Source: Gammaproteobacteria bacterium
GTDB taxonomy: Bacteria; Pseudomonadota; Gammaproteobacteria; SZUA-152
Assembly: GCA_030613605.1 (NCBI GenBank)
Contig: JAUWLO010000060.1
Coordinates: 1 to 9,920 of the forward strand
Direction of reading: 5' to 3'
Length of the DNA stretch: 9,920 bases
Positions 1 through 6,243 of this stretch are shown piece after piece; position 1 is the first letter of the stretch, and each line of letters starts with the position of its first letter. A program made the position numbers and the translations under genes. The notes under the pieces were generated by a model. It saw only the letters and a program-made list of their open reading frames with translations, was not told where the DNA came from and ran no database searches.

Positions 1-1
1 C

Positions 2-574
2 ATGGTGGCTAAATTTCGGAAAGCTGACAGTGACACACCAATTGTGCTCATGGGATACCTGAACCCGGTGGAAGTGATGGGATACGCGGCATTTGCTGAA
101 GCTGCCGCAAAAGCCGGTGTTGATGGTGCGCTGACCGTGGATTTACCGCCTGAAGAGGCCGACGAACTGGTAGCGGCGTTCAAGTCTCAGCAACTGGCCC
201 CCATTTTCCTGTTAGCGCCCACCTCTGATGATACGCGCATCAAGCTGATCTGTGAGGTAGCCAGCGGTTACGTCTATTATGTGGCAGTGAAGGGTGTGAC
301 CGGTGCGGGAAATCTCGATGTGCAGGCGGTGGCTGATAAACTGCAGCAGATTCGCCAGCACACCACCCTGCCAGTGGGGGTCGGTTTTGGTATTAAGGAT
401 GCTGCTTCGGCCGCCGCTGTGGGTAATGTGGCGGATGCCGTGGTTGTGGGTAGCGCACTGGTTCAAAAAGTCGAAAGTGCGCAAAAAGTGAAGCAAGGAA
501 CGGCTCAACACGATAAAATAACAGACGATATAGCAACATTGCTGGGCGAAATGCGCGCTGCAATGGATACCTGA
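2..574 (+). CDS. trpA: Tryptophan synthase alpha chain, C-terminal part (5' end outside window)
   Basis: TrpA cleaves indole-3-glycerol phosphate to indole and glyceraldehyde 3-phosphate in the last step of tryptophan synthesis; indole passes to TrpB through a tunnel. The reading frame is open to the left edge, so the first ATG seen is internal. About 190 of the usual ~268 residues are present. Recognisable family blocks are PIVLMGYLNPV (residues 13-23 of the fragment), VDGALTVDLPPEEA, LAPIFLLAPTSDD, the GVTGAGN loop, GVGFGI and the phosphate-binding VVVGSALV. The two catalytic residues of the family (Glu49 and Asp60 in Salmonella numbering) lie upstream of the window and cannot be checked. 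The gene ends in tandem stops (TGA TAG, 572-577). The next ORF starts 29 bp downstream, so co-transcription with the accD region is likely. trpF/trpB are probably to the left (inference). Confidence 0.97.
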   Translation: MVAKFRKADSDTPIVLMGYLNPVEVMGYAAFAEAAAKAGVDGALTVDLPPEEADELVAAFKSQQLAPIFLLAPTSDDTRIKLICEVASGYVYYVAVKGVTGAGNLDVQAVADKLQQIRQHTTLPVGVGFGIKDAASAAAVGNVADAVVVGSALVQKVESAQKVKQGTAQHDKITDDIATLLGEMRAAMDT

Positions 575-603
575 TAGTTTATACATAGATTGCAGAAATC
601 AAA

Positions 604-774
604 ATGGATAATGATGACAGTAATGATGGGCTTGATCCGGTAGACATAGCCAGACAAAAACGTAAGCCTCGTAAAATAAAAGAATCGTGGTCCGTAGAAA
701 AACGGAATAATTATTTAATATTCAAATTGATTATTTTTACCGTGATAGCCATTATTTATTATTTTATCTATTGA
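604..774 (+). CDS. Small tail-anchored membrane protein, 56 aa, unknown function
   Basis: An ATG-started ORF of 56 codons fills most of the trpA-accD gap. The product has three zones. Residues 1-16 are acidic and Asn-rich (MDNDDSNDGLDPVDIA). Residues 17-34 are strongly basic (RQKRKPRK, then KESWSVEKR). Residues 37-56 form a hydrophobic C-terminal helix rich in Ile, Phe and Tyr (LIFKLIIFTVIAIIYYFIY). This is the layout of a C-tail-anchored or single-span small inner-membrane protein with a cytoplasmic positive patch. The start is 29 bp after the trpA stop and the end is 57 bp before accD, same strand, so it would sit inside the operon. There is no clear Shine-Dalgarno sequence (only AGAAAT upstream), so translation may be weak or coupled to trpA. 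I recognise no family. A chance ORF in AT-rich DNA remains possible, but the ordered charge pattern argues for a real gene. Confidence 0.5.
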   Translation: MDNDDSNDGLDPVDIARQKRKPRKIKESWSVEKRNNYLIFKLIIFTVIAIIYYFIY

Positions 775-831
775 TATGGTTAGATGATTTCTTTAAGAAA
801 ATGAATAGAACTAAGGCATAAAATAAATACC

Positions 832-1692
832 ATGAGCTGGTTAAAAAAATTAATTCCATCCCAGATACGCACCGCTGGTAGTCAGAAAAAAGCGGTCCCC
901 GAAGGTCTGTGGGCAAAGTGCACGCAGTGTAATGCGGTGCTTTATCGAGCAGAGCTGGAGCGCAACCTGGATGTTTGTCCCAAGTGTGAACATCACATCC
1001 GCATCGGTGCACGTCGTCGCCTGGATATTTTTCTTGATGAAGAACCACGCGTAGAAATCGGCGCAGAAATTACGCCGCTGGATGTGCTTAAATTTAAGGA
1101 CATCAAAAAATATAAGGACCGGCTCACTCAGGCACAAAAGAATACGGGTGAAACAGATGCCCTGGTCAGCATGATGGGCCAGGTTAAGGGTGTACCCCTG
1201 GTGGCAACGGCTTTCGAATTTAAATTCATGGGCGGCTCCATGGGGTCTGTAGTGGGCGAGCGTTTTGTTCGTGCCGTGAATACTTCGCTGGAACACAATA
1301 TTCCTCTGGTATGTTTTTCTGCCAGTGGTGGTGCCCGTATGCAGGAGGCTTTGTTCTCACTGATGCAAATGGCCAAGACGTCTGCGGCTTTGGCAAGGCT
1401 AAGCAAGCGCGGCATACCCTTTATTTCGGTATTAACCGACCCCACTATGGGGGGTGTCTCGGCCAGTCTGGCTATGCTGGGTGATGTGCATATTGCGGAA
1501 CCCAAGGCGCTGATTGGTTTTGCCGGGCCGAAGGTCATTGAGCAAACGGTGCGCGAAACATTACCCGAGGGTTTTCAACGCAGCGAATTTCTGCTTGAAC
1601 ATGGCCACATAGATATGGTGGTGAATCGTCGTGATTTGCGTGATCGTATTGCCAGTATGCTCAGTATTCTTACGGGACAACCTGCACCTTAA
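832..1692 (+). CDS. accD: Acetyl-CoA carboxylase carboxyltransferase subunit beta
   Basis: With AccA it forms the A2B2 carboxyltransferase that moves CO2 from carboxybiotin-BCCP to acetyl-CoA, giving malonyl-CoA for fatty-acid synthesis in the cytoplasm. The protein is 286 residues, normal for the family. The N-terminal zinc finger is complete: Cys30, Cys33, Cys49 and Cys52 (CX2CX15CX2C). The crotonase-fold carboxyltransferase blocks follow in order: GGSMGSVVGER (134-144), SASGGARMQE (163-172), DPTMGGVSAS (203-212) and GFAGPKVIEQT (229-239). These supply the oxyanion-hole glycines. The MSWLKKLIPS start is typical; an AAGG at 813-816 is rather far from the ATG (about 15 nt), so the ribosome site is poor. 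It follows trpA and the small ORF and precedes folC, the same order as in many gammaproteobacteria. Nothing in the protein is abnormal. Confidence 0.98.
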   Translation: MSWLKKLIPSQIRTAGSQKKAVPEGLWAKCTQCNAVLYRAELERNLDVCPKCEHHIRIGARRRLDIFLDEEPRVEIGAEITPLDVLKFKDIKKYKDRLTQAQKNTGETDALVSMMGQVKGVPLVATAFEFKFMGGSMGSVVGERFVRAVNTSLEHNIPLVCFSASGGARMQEALFSLMQMAKTSAALARLSKRGIPFISVLTDPTMGGVSASLAMLGDVHIAEPKALIGFAGPKVIEQTVRETLPEGFQRSEFLLEHGHIDMVVNRRDLRDRIASMLSILTGQPAP

Positions 1693-1695
1693 TAT

Positions 1696-1719
1696 TAGTA
1701 GCGAGTGTCTAGTAGCGAG
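1696..1719 (+). repeat. Tandem 10-bp direct repeat (TAGTAGCGAG x2)
   Basis: TAGTAGCGAG occurs at 1696-1705 and again at 1710-1719, a 14-bp period, starting 3 bp after the accD stop and 25 bp before the palindromic element. It may be the degenerate edge of a longer repeat family elsewhere in the genome. Two copies only, so its significance is uncertain. Confidence 0.5.
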
Positions 1720-1744
1720 GAAAGACAACCCACACAATTTTTCT

Positions 1745-1814
1745 GTCATTCCGGCTAAGGCCGGAATCCAGGGTGTTTACCGGGCTTCTGGATTCCGGCC
1801 TTCGCCGGAATGAC
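1745..1814. repeat. REP/MITE-like palindromic element between accD and folC
   Basis: A near-perfect inverted repeat. The left arm (1745-1771) and the reverse complement of the right arm (1788-1814) are 27 bp with one mismatch (T versus G at arm position 12), separated by a 16-bp loop. Each arm is itself a small hairpin: ATTCCGGC and GCCGGAAT around the 4-nt loops TAAG and CTTC. The RNA or single-stranded DNA could therefore fold as one long stem or as two hairpins. Both arms, read inward, translate as VIPAKAGIQ. This signature is familiar from dispersed intergenic palindromes in many proteobacteria and gives rise to spurious ORFs. In the transcript it could stabilise or attenuate the accD-folC boundary (inference). 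It has no coding capacity, so mobilisation would need a transposase in trans. Confidence 0.9.
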
Positions 1815-1876
1815 AACAAAGAACCCATTAAAGATTCCTTTGTTTCTCATGTATCTTCACTTTATATTTGTCAAAA

Positions 1877-3193
1877 ATGCGTTTTGAAACTCTACATGAC
1901 TGGTTGTCCTGGCAGGAAACTCTACATCCCAATGAGATTGATTTGGGGCTTGATCGTGTTGCCCAGGTGCAGGCTCGTCTCGATCTGACAAATCCGAAAT
2001 TTACGGTGATTACCGTTGCGGGAACAAACGGTAAAGGATCCAGTGTGGCCATGCTGCAGTCGATTTTGCTGGCAGCGGGTTATCGTGTTGGAGCTTATAC
2101 CTCCCCACATTTTCTGCGTTATAACGAGCGTATTCAGATAAACGGTGTTCCTGTAGATGATGGTACTTTGTGTGAATCATTTGAGCGGGTGGATCAGGCT
2201 CGGGGTCTGTCCTCACATGAAGATTCGCAAAAAGTCTCGCTAACCTATTTTGAGTTTGGCACTCTCGCGGCCATTGATATTTTTCAACGTGCAAATGTGC
2301 AGATCGCGCTGCTGGAAGTAGGGCTGGGCGGACGTCTGGACGCGGTGAATATCCTCGATGCTGATGTAGCGCTGATTACGGCCGTTGATATTGATCATCA
2401 AAACTGGCTTGGCGACGACCGCGAAACCATCGCCAGAGAAAAGGCTGGCATATTACGGCCCGGGCAAGCGGCGATTTGTTCCGACCCAAACCCGCCAGCG
2501 GCACTGGTTGATGTTGCGGAAAAACTGGCCACGCCATTACTGCTTCAGGGTAACGATTTTGAAGCGACCATTGTTGATGCTGCTATTACTGATGCCAACA
2601 ACGTTGAAAAACGCTGGAACTGGAGTGGGCTTGCCGGGCAGATGCTGGATTTACCCATGCCGGCTTTAGCAGGGGACTTTCAGGTGGCCAATGCTGCGGG
2701 TGTGCTGGCGGTAGTGGAGCAGCTTTATGAACATCGCTTTATTCCAAAACCCATAAACGAGCATGAGATTGCTCTGGGGCTTGAAAATGCCCGCCTGCCA
2801 GGGCGGTTTCAGATAATCGATGAAAAGCCTGTGCAAATACTGGATGTGGCCCATAATCCACACAGTGCCAGCGCGTTGGCAAATAACCTGAGGCAGCTAC
2901 CTTGCCAGGGGAAAACCAGAGCCGTGCTGGCGATGCTGGCGGATAAGGATATTCCAGCGGTTATAGCCTGTTTGTCTGGCCTGGTTGATCAGTGGTATTT
3001 GGCTCCGCTGGATGTGCCCAGGGGGGCAGGAAGCCAACAGCTTATGGATGCGTTGGGTGGGCAGAATTCCCACATTTTTGATAATGTGATTTCAGCTCAC
3101 CAGGCTGCCCTGAATGAGGCAAATCCAGAGGACAGGATTGTGGTGTTTGGATCGTTTTATACAGTAGCGGAAGTCTTGTCTCAGGCAGTATAA
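1877..3193 (+). CDS. folC: Bifunctional dihydrofolate synthase / folylpolyglutamate synthase
   Basis: Joins L-glutamate to dihydropteroate and then extends polyglutamyl tails on reduced folates, using ATP, in the cytoplasm. Numbered from the ATG at 1877, it is 438 residues. It has the Mur-ligase-like fold signatures: P-loop VAGTNGKGS (47-55), LTYFEFGTLAA (122-132), LEVGLGGRLDAVNI (146-159), and DHQNWLGDDRETIAREKAGI (173-192) with the metal/lysine region. The C-terminal domain carries LPGRFQI and DVAHNPH (323-329). Similarity to E. coli FolC runs end to end. A TTG at 1868 would add MSK. I chose the ATG because neither codon has a Shine-Dalgarno sequence and the protein aligns well from MRFETL. 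The 5' side holds the palindromic element. A weak inverted repeat, AACAAAG/CTTTGTT (1815-1821/1838-1844), also lies upstream; its role is unclear. Confidence 0.97.
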   Translation: MRFETLHDWLSWQETLHPNEIDLGLDRVAQVQARLDLTNPKFTVITVAGTNGKGSSVAMLQSILLAAGYRVGAYTSPHFLRYNERIQINGVPVDDGTLCESFERVDQARGLSSHEDSQKVSLTYFEFGTLAAIDIFQRANVQIALLEVGLGGRLDAVNILDADVALITAVDIDHQNWLGDDRETIAREKAGILRPGQAAICSDPNPPAALVDVAEKLATPLLLQGNDFEATIVDAAITDANNVEKRWNWSGLAGQMLDLPMPALAGDFQVANAAGVLAVVEQLYEHRFIPKPINEHEIALGLENARLPGRFQIIDEKPVQILDVAHNPHSASALANNLRQLPCQGKTRAVLAMLADKDIPAVIACLSGLVDQWYLAPLDVPRGAGSQQLMDALGGQNSHIFDNVISAHQAALNEANPEDRIVVFGSFYTVAEVLSQAV

Positions 3194-3201
3194 TTGGCAC
3201 C

Positions 3202-3310
3202 TTACTGACTATGGATAGTTGGCCATGGGTAGTGTTAACAGGATGGTTATAACAGGGTAGTTTTAGCGGAATGGCTTAACAGCATTAATAGTTACCATGT
3301 TTACTGACTA
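3202..3310 (+). repeat. Repeat-bearing folC-dedD gap: exact 10-bp direct repeat flanking degenerate ATGG..TAACAG units
   Basis: TTACTGACTA occurs exactly at 3202-3211 and 3301-3310. Between them lie three imperfect units ending in TAACAG (at 3236, 3250 and 3277), each preceded by ATGG, with spacings of 14 and 27 bp. This could be the scar of a small insertion flanked by a target duplication, or a degenerate microrepeat. No ORF, tRNA or convincing terminator was seen in the 3194-3369 gap. Confidence 0.35.
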
Positions 3311-3369
3311 GCGAACCCTAATGATTACCTAATGAAAAAACACATTTTTATTATATTTCAGGAAAAACC

Positions 3370-3939
3370 GTGAACGACCAACTAAAGCAACGACTGGTTG
3401 GGGCGATTGTGCTGGTTTCTCTGGCTGTTATTTTTATCCCCATGATTTTACCTGGTGACGGCCTGGATGATTCCATGAATATCAGCAAGGTTCCACCTGA
3501 ACCCGATTACCGTTTCCCTCCCCCTAAAAAGGCCCCCAAGGCGCCCCCTATGTCAGACGCGGTTATCGTGCCCATGGGTGATACAGAACCAAAAACCAGC
3601 ACGCCAGCGAAAAAAACGAACAGTACCTCTAAAATTAAAGCTGACAGCAAAAAATCTGTTGTTAGTACTCCTGTCAAAAAACCGATTGTTAAGCCTGGTC
3701 AGGTTACTGCATGGATTGTTCAGGTGGGTAGTTTTACCAGCGCAGCGAATGCAAAGGCGTTGCGAGATAAGCTGCGAAAAATGGGCTACTCTAGTTTTGT
3801 CGAAGCAGTAAAAGTTAAACAGGGGATGAACTATCGAGTGCGTGTTGGTCCGGAGTTGACACGAGCGCTGGCAGATAAGCTACAGAAACAATTGGTAAAA
3901 AAGGCAAAGCTTAAGGGTGTGGTGCAGAGTTATCCGTAA
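3370..3939 (+). CDS. dedD: DedD-type SPOR-domain cell-division protein
   Basis: A bitopic inner-membrane protein expected to localise to the division septum by binding denuded peptidoglycan glycans through its SPOR domain. It is 189 residues, a little shorter than E. coli DedD. Residues 1-9 are a short cytoplasmic tail (MNDQLKQRLVG, a DedD-type opening) and residues 10-27 are a transmembrane helix (AIVLVSLAVIFIPMIL). Residues 40-110 are a Pro/Lys/Thr-rich periplasmic linker. The SPOR domain spans about 112-189, with WIVQVGSF at its first strand, a Leu/Lys helix, and YRVRVGP at the later strand. The start is GTG, supported by CAGGAA (3359-3364) about 6 nt upstream. The order folC-dedD-cvpA-purF is the conserved gammaproteobacterial arrangement. 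The final assignment rests on membrane anchor plus SPOR plus synteny, since the linker is not conserved. Confidence 0.92.
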   Translation: MNDQLKQRLVGAIVLVSLAVIFIPMILPGDGLDDSMNISKVPPEPDYRFPPPKKAPKAPPMSDAVIVPMGDTEPKTSTPAKKTNSTSKIKADSKKSVVSTPVKKPIVKPGQVTAWIVQVGSFTSAANAKALRDKLRKMGYSSFVEAVKVKQGMNYRVRVGPELTRALADKLQKQLVKKAKLKGVVQSYP

Positions 3940-3983
3940 TGTTTTTGTCCATAAACTGTATGTTTATAAAGTAAGCACGCGAA

Positions 3984-4463
3984 ATGATTTGGGTTGATAT
4001 CGTCATTGCGGGCATTATTGTCCTTTCGGCATTGTTTAGTCTGATGCGTGGTTTTGTTCGTGAAGCACTTTCTTTAGCTGGCTGGTTGGCGTCATTTTGG
4101 GTTGCGTTAACATTCGCAGGAGATTTGGCAGAATCTTTTTTGTCAGGAATCTCGGTTCCTTCCTTGCGAGTTACGGTGGCATTTACCATCCTGTTTGTAT
4201 TGACACTGGTAATAATGGCGCTGATCAATAAATTGGCAAGCCAGCTGGTTAAAAAATCCGGGCTTACCGGCACTGACCGCATGATAGGAATGATGTTTGG
4301 TGTTGTACGTGGTGCATTAATTGTTTCGGTGCTGGTTTTGTTGGCAGGCTTTACTGCTATGCCGCAGGACTCATGGTGGCAGGAATCAGTATTGATTGAT
4401 GTGTTTCATGAGTTTGCTATATGGTTGCGATATACGTTGGACATGGATATTGCTGGTGTCTAA
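3984..4463 (+). CDS. cvpA: CvpA family inner-membrane protein
   Basis: Named for its requirement in colicin V production in E. coli; its molecular activity is not well established, and later work links it to envelope and bile-salt tolerance. The protein is 159 residues with about four hydrophobic spans: residues 4-20, 30-46, 62-82 and 104-123. Family hallmarks are RGFVREALSLAGWL (22-35) and the GTDRMIGMMFGVVRGALI stretch (96-113). The C-terminus ends in a short soluble tail with tryptophans (WW at 131-132). The ATG has only a weak upstream purine stretch (GTAAG). It lies 44 bp after dedD and 34 bp before purF, matching the cvpA-purF pair of E. coli, so it is probably co-transcribed with purF. 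Confidence 0.95.
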   Translation: MIWVDIVIAGIIVLSALFSLMRGFVREALSLAGWLASFWVALTFAGDLAESFLSGISVPSLRVTVAFTILFVLTLVIMALINKLASQLVKKSGLTGTDRMIGMMFGVVRGALIVSVLVLLAGFTAMPQDSWWQESVLIDVFHEFAIWLRYTLDMDIAGV

Positions 4464-4497
4464 TTAATCTTACGTAAATTTTGATGAGGTATCACTG

Positions 4498-6009
4498 ATG
4501 TGCGGCATAATTGGTATTGTCGGAACAGAGAACGTTAACCAAAGCCTGTACGATGGCTTGACTGTGTTGCAGCATCGCGGGCAGGATGCTGCGGGTATAG
4601 TGACATGCGACCAGCGTCGTTTGTTTTTGCGCAAAGCGAATGGTCTGGTGCGTGATGTCTTTCGTACTCATCATATGTTGGGTTTACAGGGATCTATGGG
4701 TATTGGTCATGTGCGTTATCCAACAGCTGGCTGTTTTAGTTCCGCTGAAGCGCAGCCATTTTACGTGAACTCACCATTCGGTATCACCCTGGCTCATAAC
4801 GGTAACCTGACTAACGCCGCGGAGCTCAAACGCGATTTGTTTCGTGCTGATCGCCGTCATATTAATACAGACTCTGATTCAGAAGTCCTGCTTAACGTGT
4901 TTGCTCATGAGTTGCAAAACGAAGGTAAACTTACTCTCGACCCTGCTGATATTTTCGAGGCCGTGTCAGGCGTTCACCGCCGTTGCCATGGTGCCTATGC
5001 GGTAGTTGCTATGATTACCGGCTATGGCATTGTCGGTTTCCGTGATCCCAATGGTATTCGTCCTGTTGTGTTTGGTAAACGCGAAACGCCACGTGGAACA
5101 GAATATGTAATAGCTTCGGAAAGTGTTGCTATTGATTCACTCGGATTTGAATTGATCCGTGATATAGCGCCAGGCGAGGCAGTATTTATTGATGTCAACG
5201 GAGCGTTGCACACAAAGCAATGCGCTAAAGAGCATCAGTTGTCGCCTTGCATTTTTGAACACGTATACTTTGCTCGGCCTGATTCGATCATAGATGGAAT
5301 TTCTGTTTATAAGGCGCGTTTGCGTATGGGTGAGACGCTGGCCAATAAAATATTACGGGAATATCCTGATCATGATATCGATGTGGTCATTCCTATACCC
5401 GATACCAGCCGTACTTCCGCTTTACAACTTTCCTATGAGCTTGGTGTGGTTTATCAGGAAGGATTTATCAAAAACCGATATATCGGTCGTACCTTTATCA
5501 TGCCTGGGCAAACACAGCGTAAAAAATCGGTGCGCCAAAAACTCAATGCCATAGAACTTGAATTCAAAGGTAAAAACGTATTGCTGGTTGATGATTCTAT
5601 CGTACGAGGCACCACATCGAAGCAGATTATCCAGATGGCAAGGGAGGCGGGGGCCAATAAGGTTTATTTTGCATCGGCAGCACCGCCAGTAAGGCACCCA
5701 AATGTATATGGCATTGATATGCCTTCAGTTAAAGAGCTTGTCGGCCACAATCGAGATGTTAAGCAAATCGCAAAAGTCATTGGCGCGGACTGGCTGATCT
5801 ATCAGGATTTAGATGACCTCATCGATGCTGTTCGTTACGATAAAGGGGATGTTAAGGTTTTTGATACGTCAGTATTTGATGGTGAATACGTGACTGGCGA
5901 TATTACCCAGGATTACCTGAATTTCCTTGAAATAAAACGCAATGACAATGCCAGAAGTAAACAACAGGAAGGCAATAACGCAGTTATTGAATTGCATAAT
6001 ACAGCCTGA
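4498..6009 (+). CDS. purF: Amidophosphoribosyltransferase (glutamine PRPP amidotransferase)
   Basis: Catalyses the first committed step of purine synthesis: PRPP plus glutamine gives 5-phosphoribosylamine. It is 503 residues, against about 505 in E. coli. The protein starts MCGI, so Cys2 becomes the N-terminal nucleophile after Met removal and there is no propeptide, as in the E. coli type. The N-terminal glutaminase (Ntn) domain shows LQHRGQDAAGI, GIGHVRYPTAG and AHNGNLTN. The C-terminal phosphoribosyltransferase domain has KNRYIGRTFIMPGQ and the PRPP-binding loop VLLVDDSIVRGTT (361-373). The start is fixed by a good Shine-Dalgarno sequence, GAGG (4486-4489), 8 nt before the ATG. It ends in tandem stops (TGA TAA). 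There is no Fe-S cluster cysteine pattern, as expected for this subfamily. A PurR operator was not recognised upstream. Confidence 0.98.
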   Translation: MCGIIGIVGTENVNQSLYDGLTVLQHRGQDAAGIVTCDQRRLFLRKANGLVRDVFRTHHMLGLQGSMGIGHVRYPTAGCFSSAEAQPFYVNSPFGITLAHNGNLTNAAELKRDLFRADRRHINTDSDSEVLLNVFAHELQNEGKLTLDPADIFEAVSGVHRRCHGAYAVVAMITGYGIVGFRDPNGIRPVVFGKRETPRGTEYVIASESVAIDSLGFELIRDIAPGEAVFIDVNGALHTKQCAKEHQLSPCIFEHVYFARPDSIIDGISVYKARLRMGETLANKILREYPDHDIDVVIPIPDTSRTSALQLSYELGVVYQEGFIKNRYIGRTFIMPGQTQRKKSVRQKLNAIELEFKGKNVLLVDDSIVRGTTSKQIIQMAREAGANKVYFASAAPPVRHPNVYGIDMPSVKELVGHNRDVKQIAKVIGADWLIYQDLDDLIDAVRYDKGDVKVFDTSVFDGEYVTGDITQDYLNFLEIKRNDNARSKQQEGNNAVIELHNTA

Positions 6010-6045
6010 TAACTGGATGAAATCGAAAATAGAAAAGGTGAAAAC

Positions 6046-6074
6046 TTGACGAGGCCTGGTTACTTTACTAATCT
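6046..6074 (+). promoter_or_regulatory. Candidate sigma70 promoter for metZ leader
   Basis: TTGACG (6046-6051) matches the -35 consensus at five of six bases. TAATCT (6069-6074), 17 bp downstream, is a weak -10. Transcription from here would start near 6081, just before the riboswitch helix P1 at 6094, which is where a leader transcript should begin. It lies 37 bp after the purF stop, and no terminator is visible in between, so read-through from purF would also pass the riboswitch. Confidence 0.5.
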
Positions 6075-6092
6075 TCACCCATACATTGAAAC

Positions 6093-6148
6093 AAAGCGCC
6101 GATTTGATACAGCTTGCGGGCGCTTAAAAAATGCAGCTAAAGAGGGTA
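6093..6148 (+). promoter_or_regulatory. SAM-II (metA-type) riboswitch aptamer in the metZ leader
   Basis: The segment fits the SAM-II H-type pseudoknot in order and spacing. P1 is AAGCGCC (6094-6100) with GGCGCUU (6119-6125), 7 bp. The loop begins with the conserved GAUUU (6101-6105). UUGCG (6114-6118), directly before the P1 3' strand, can pair with UGCAG (6132-6136) to form the pseudoknot P2. The invariant-looking GCUAAA is at 6136-6141, followed by GAGGG (6142-6146); UAC (6108-6110) may pair with GUA (6146-6148). Compared from memory with the crystallised marine SAM-II element, P1 and P2 positions differ in sequence but keep pairing, as expected for a true homologue. SAM-II elements typically precede metA/metX/metZ/metC genes in alpha- and some other proteobacteria, so placement before metZ is apt. 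It should act as an OFF switch when S-adenosylmethionine is abundant. Confidence 0.88.
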
Positions 6149-6173
6149 AGTGACGATAACAACCTGCTTTAGC
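6136..6173 (+). promoter_or_regulatory. Predicted antiterminator helix overlapping aptamer and terminator
   Basis: GCUAAAG-A-GGGU (6136-6147) can pair with ACCU-G-CUUUAGC (6162-6173): 7 bp plus 4 bp (one G-U) around a single A-G mismatch, closing a 14-nt loop. The left strand is the conserved 3' segment of the SAM-II pseudoknot. The right strand is the 5' arm of the terminator. Aptamer plus terminator and antiterminator are therefore mutually exclusive. This is seen directly as complementarity; the regulatory logic is inferred. Confidence 0.75.
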
Positions 6174-6194
6174 CAATGCTGAGTGGGTTTTTTT
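6162..6194 (+). terminator. Intrinsic terminator of the metZ attenuator
   Basis: The stem is ACCUGCU(U)UAGC (6162-6173) with GCUGAGUGGGU (6178-6188): 11 pairs with one bulged U and several G-U pairs, and loop CAAU (6174-6177). A run of seven T follows (6188-6194), overlapping the last stem base. It stands 80 bp before the metZ start and after the SAM-II aptamer, so it is a conditional terminator and may also end purF read-through transcripts. Confidence 0.85.
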
Positions 6195-6214
6195 GTGCCC
6201 GCTTGATTATTGTT

Positions 6215-6243
6215 TTATTAAAAAGTGAAATTTGAAGTATAAA
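6215..6243 (+). promoter_or_regulatory. Possible secondary promoter downstream of the attenuator
   Basis: TTATTA (6215-6220, poor -35), a 17-bp spacer and TATAAA (6238-6243, good -10) lie between the terminator and the metZ ribosome site. If used, it would start near 6250 and give riboswitch-independent basal expression. The stretch is AT-rich, so a chance match is likely. Confidence 0.22.

Noticed and set aside
212..586. Antisense ORF across trpA (124 codons)
   Set aside because: It lies entirely opposite a well-conserved TrpA frame, has no ribosome site and no protein-like domain pattern.
764..1538. Antisense ORFs opposite accD (for example 850-1296 and 1128-1538)
   Set aside because: They are shadows of the accD frame, which carries the complete zinc finger and carboxyltransferase motifs.
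1631..1813. 60-codon ORF running from accD into the palindrome
   Set aside because: Its C-terminal half is the VIPAKAGIQ translation of the palindromic element, a known source of false genes; the rest is out-of-frame accD.
1868..1876. TTG start for folC
   Set aside because: It has no Shine-Dalgarno sequence and adds only three residues; ATG at 1877 is preferred, though not proven.
6094..6131. P1 stem followed by A-run read as a terminator
   Set aside because: On the plus strand the stem is followed by A residues, not U; the pseudoknot interpretation explains more of the sequence.
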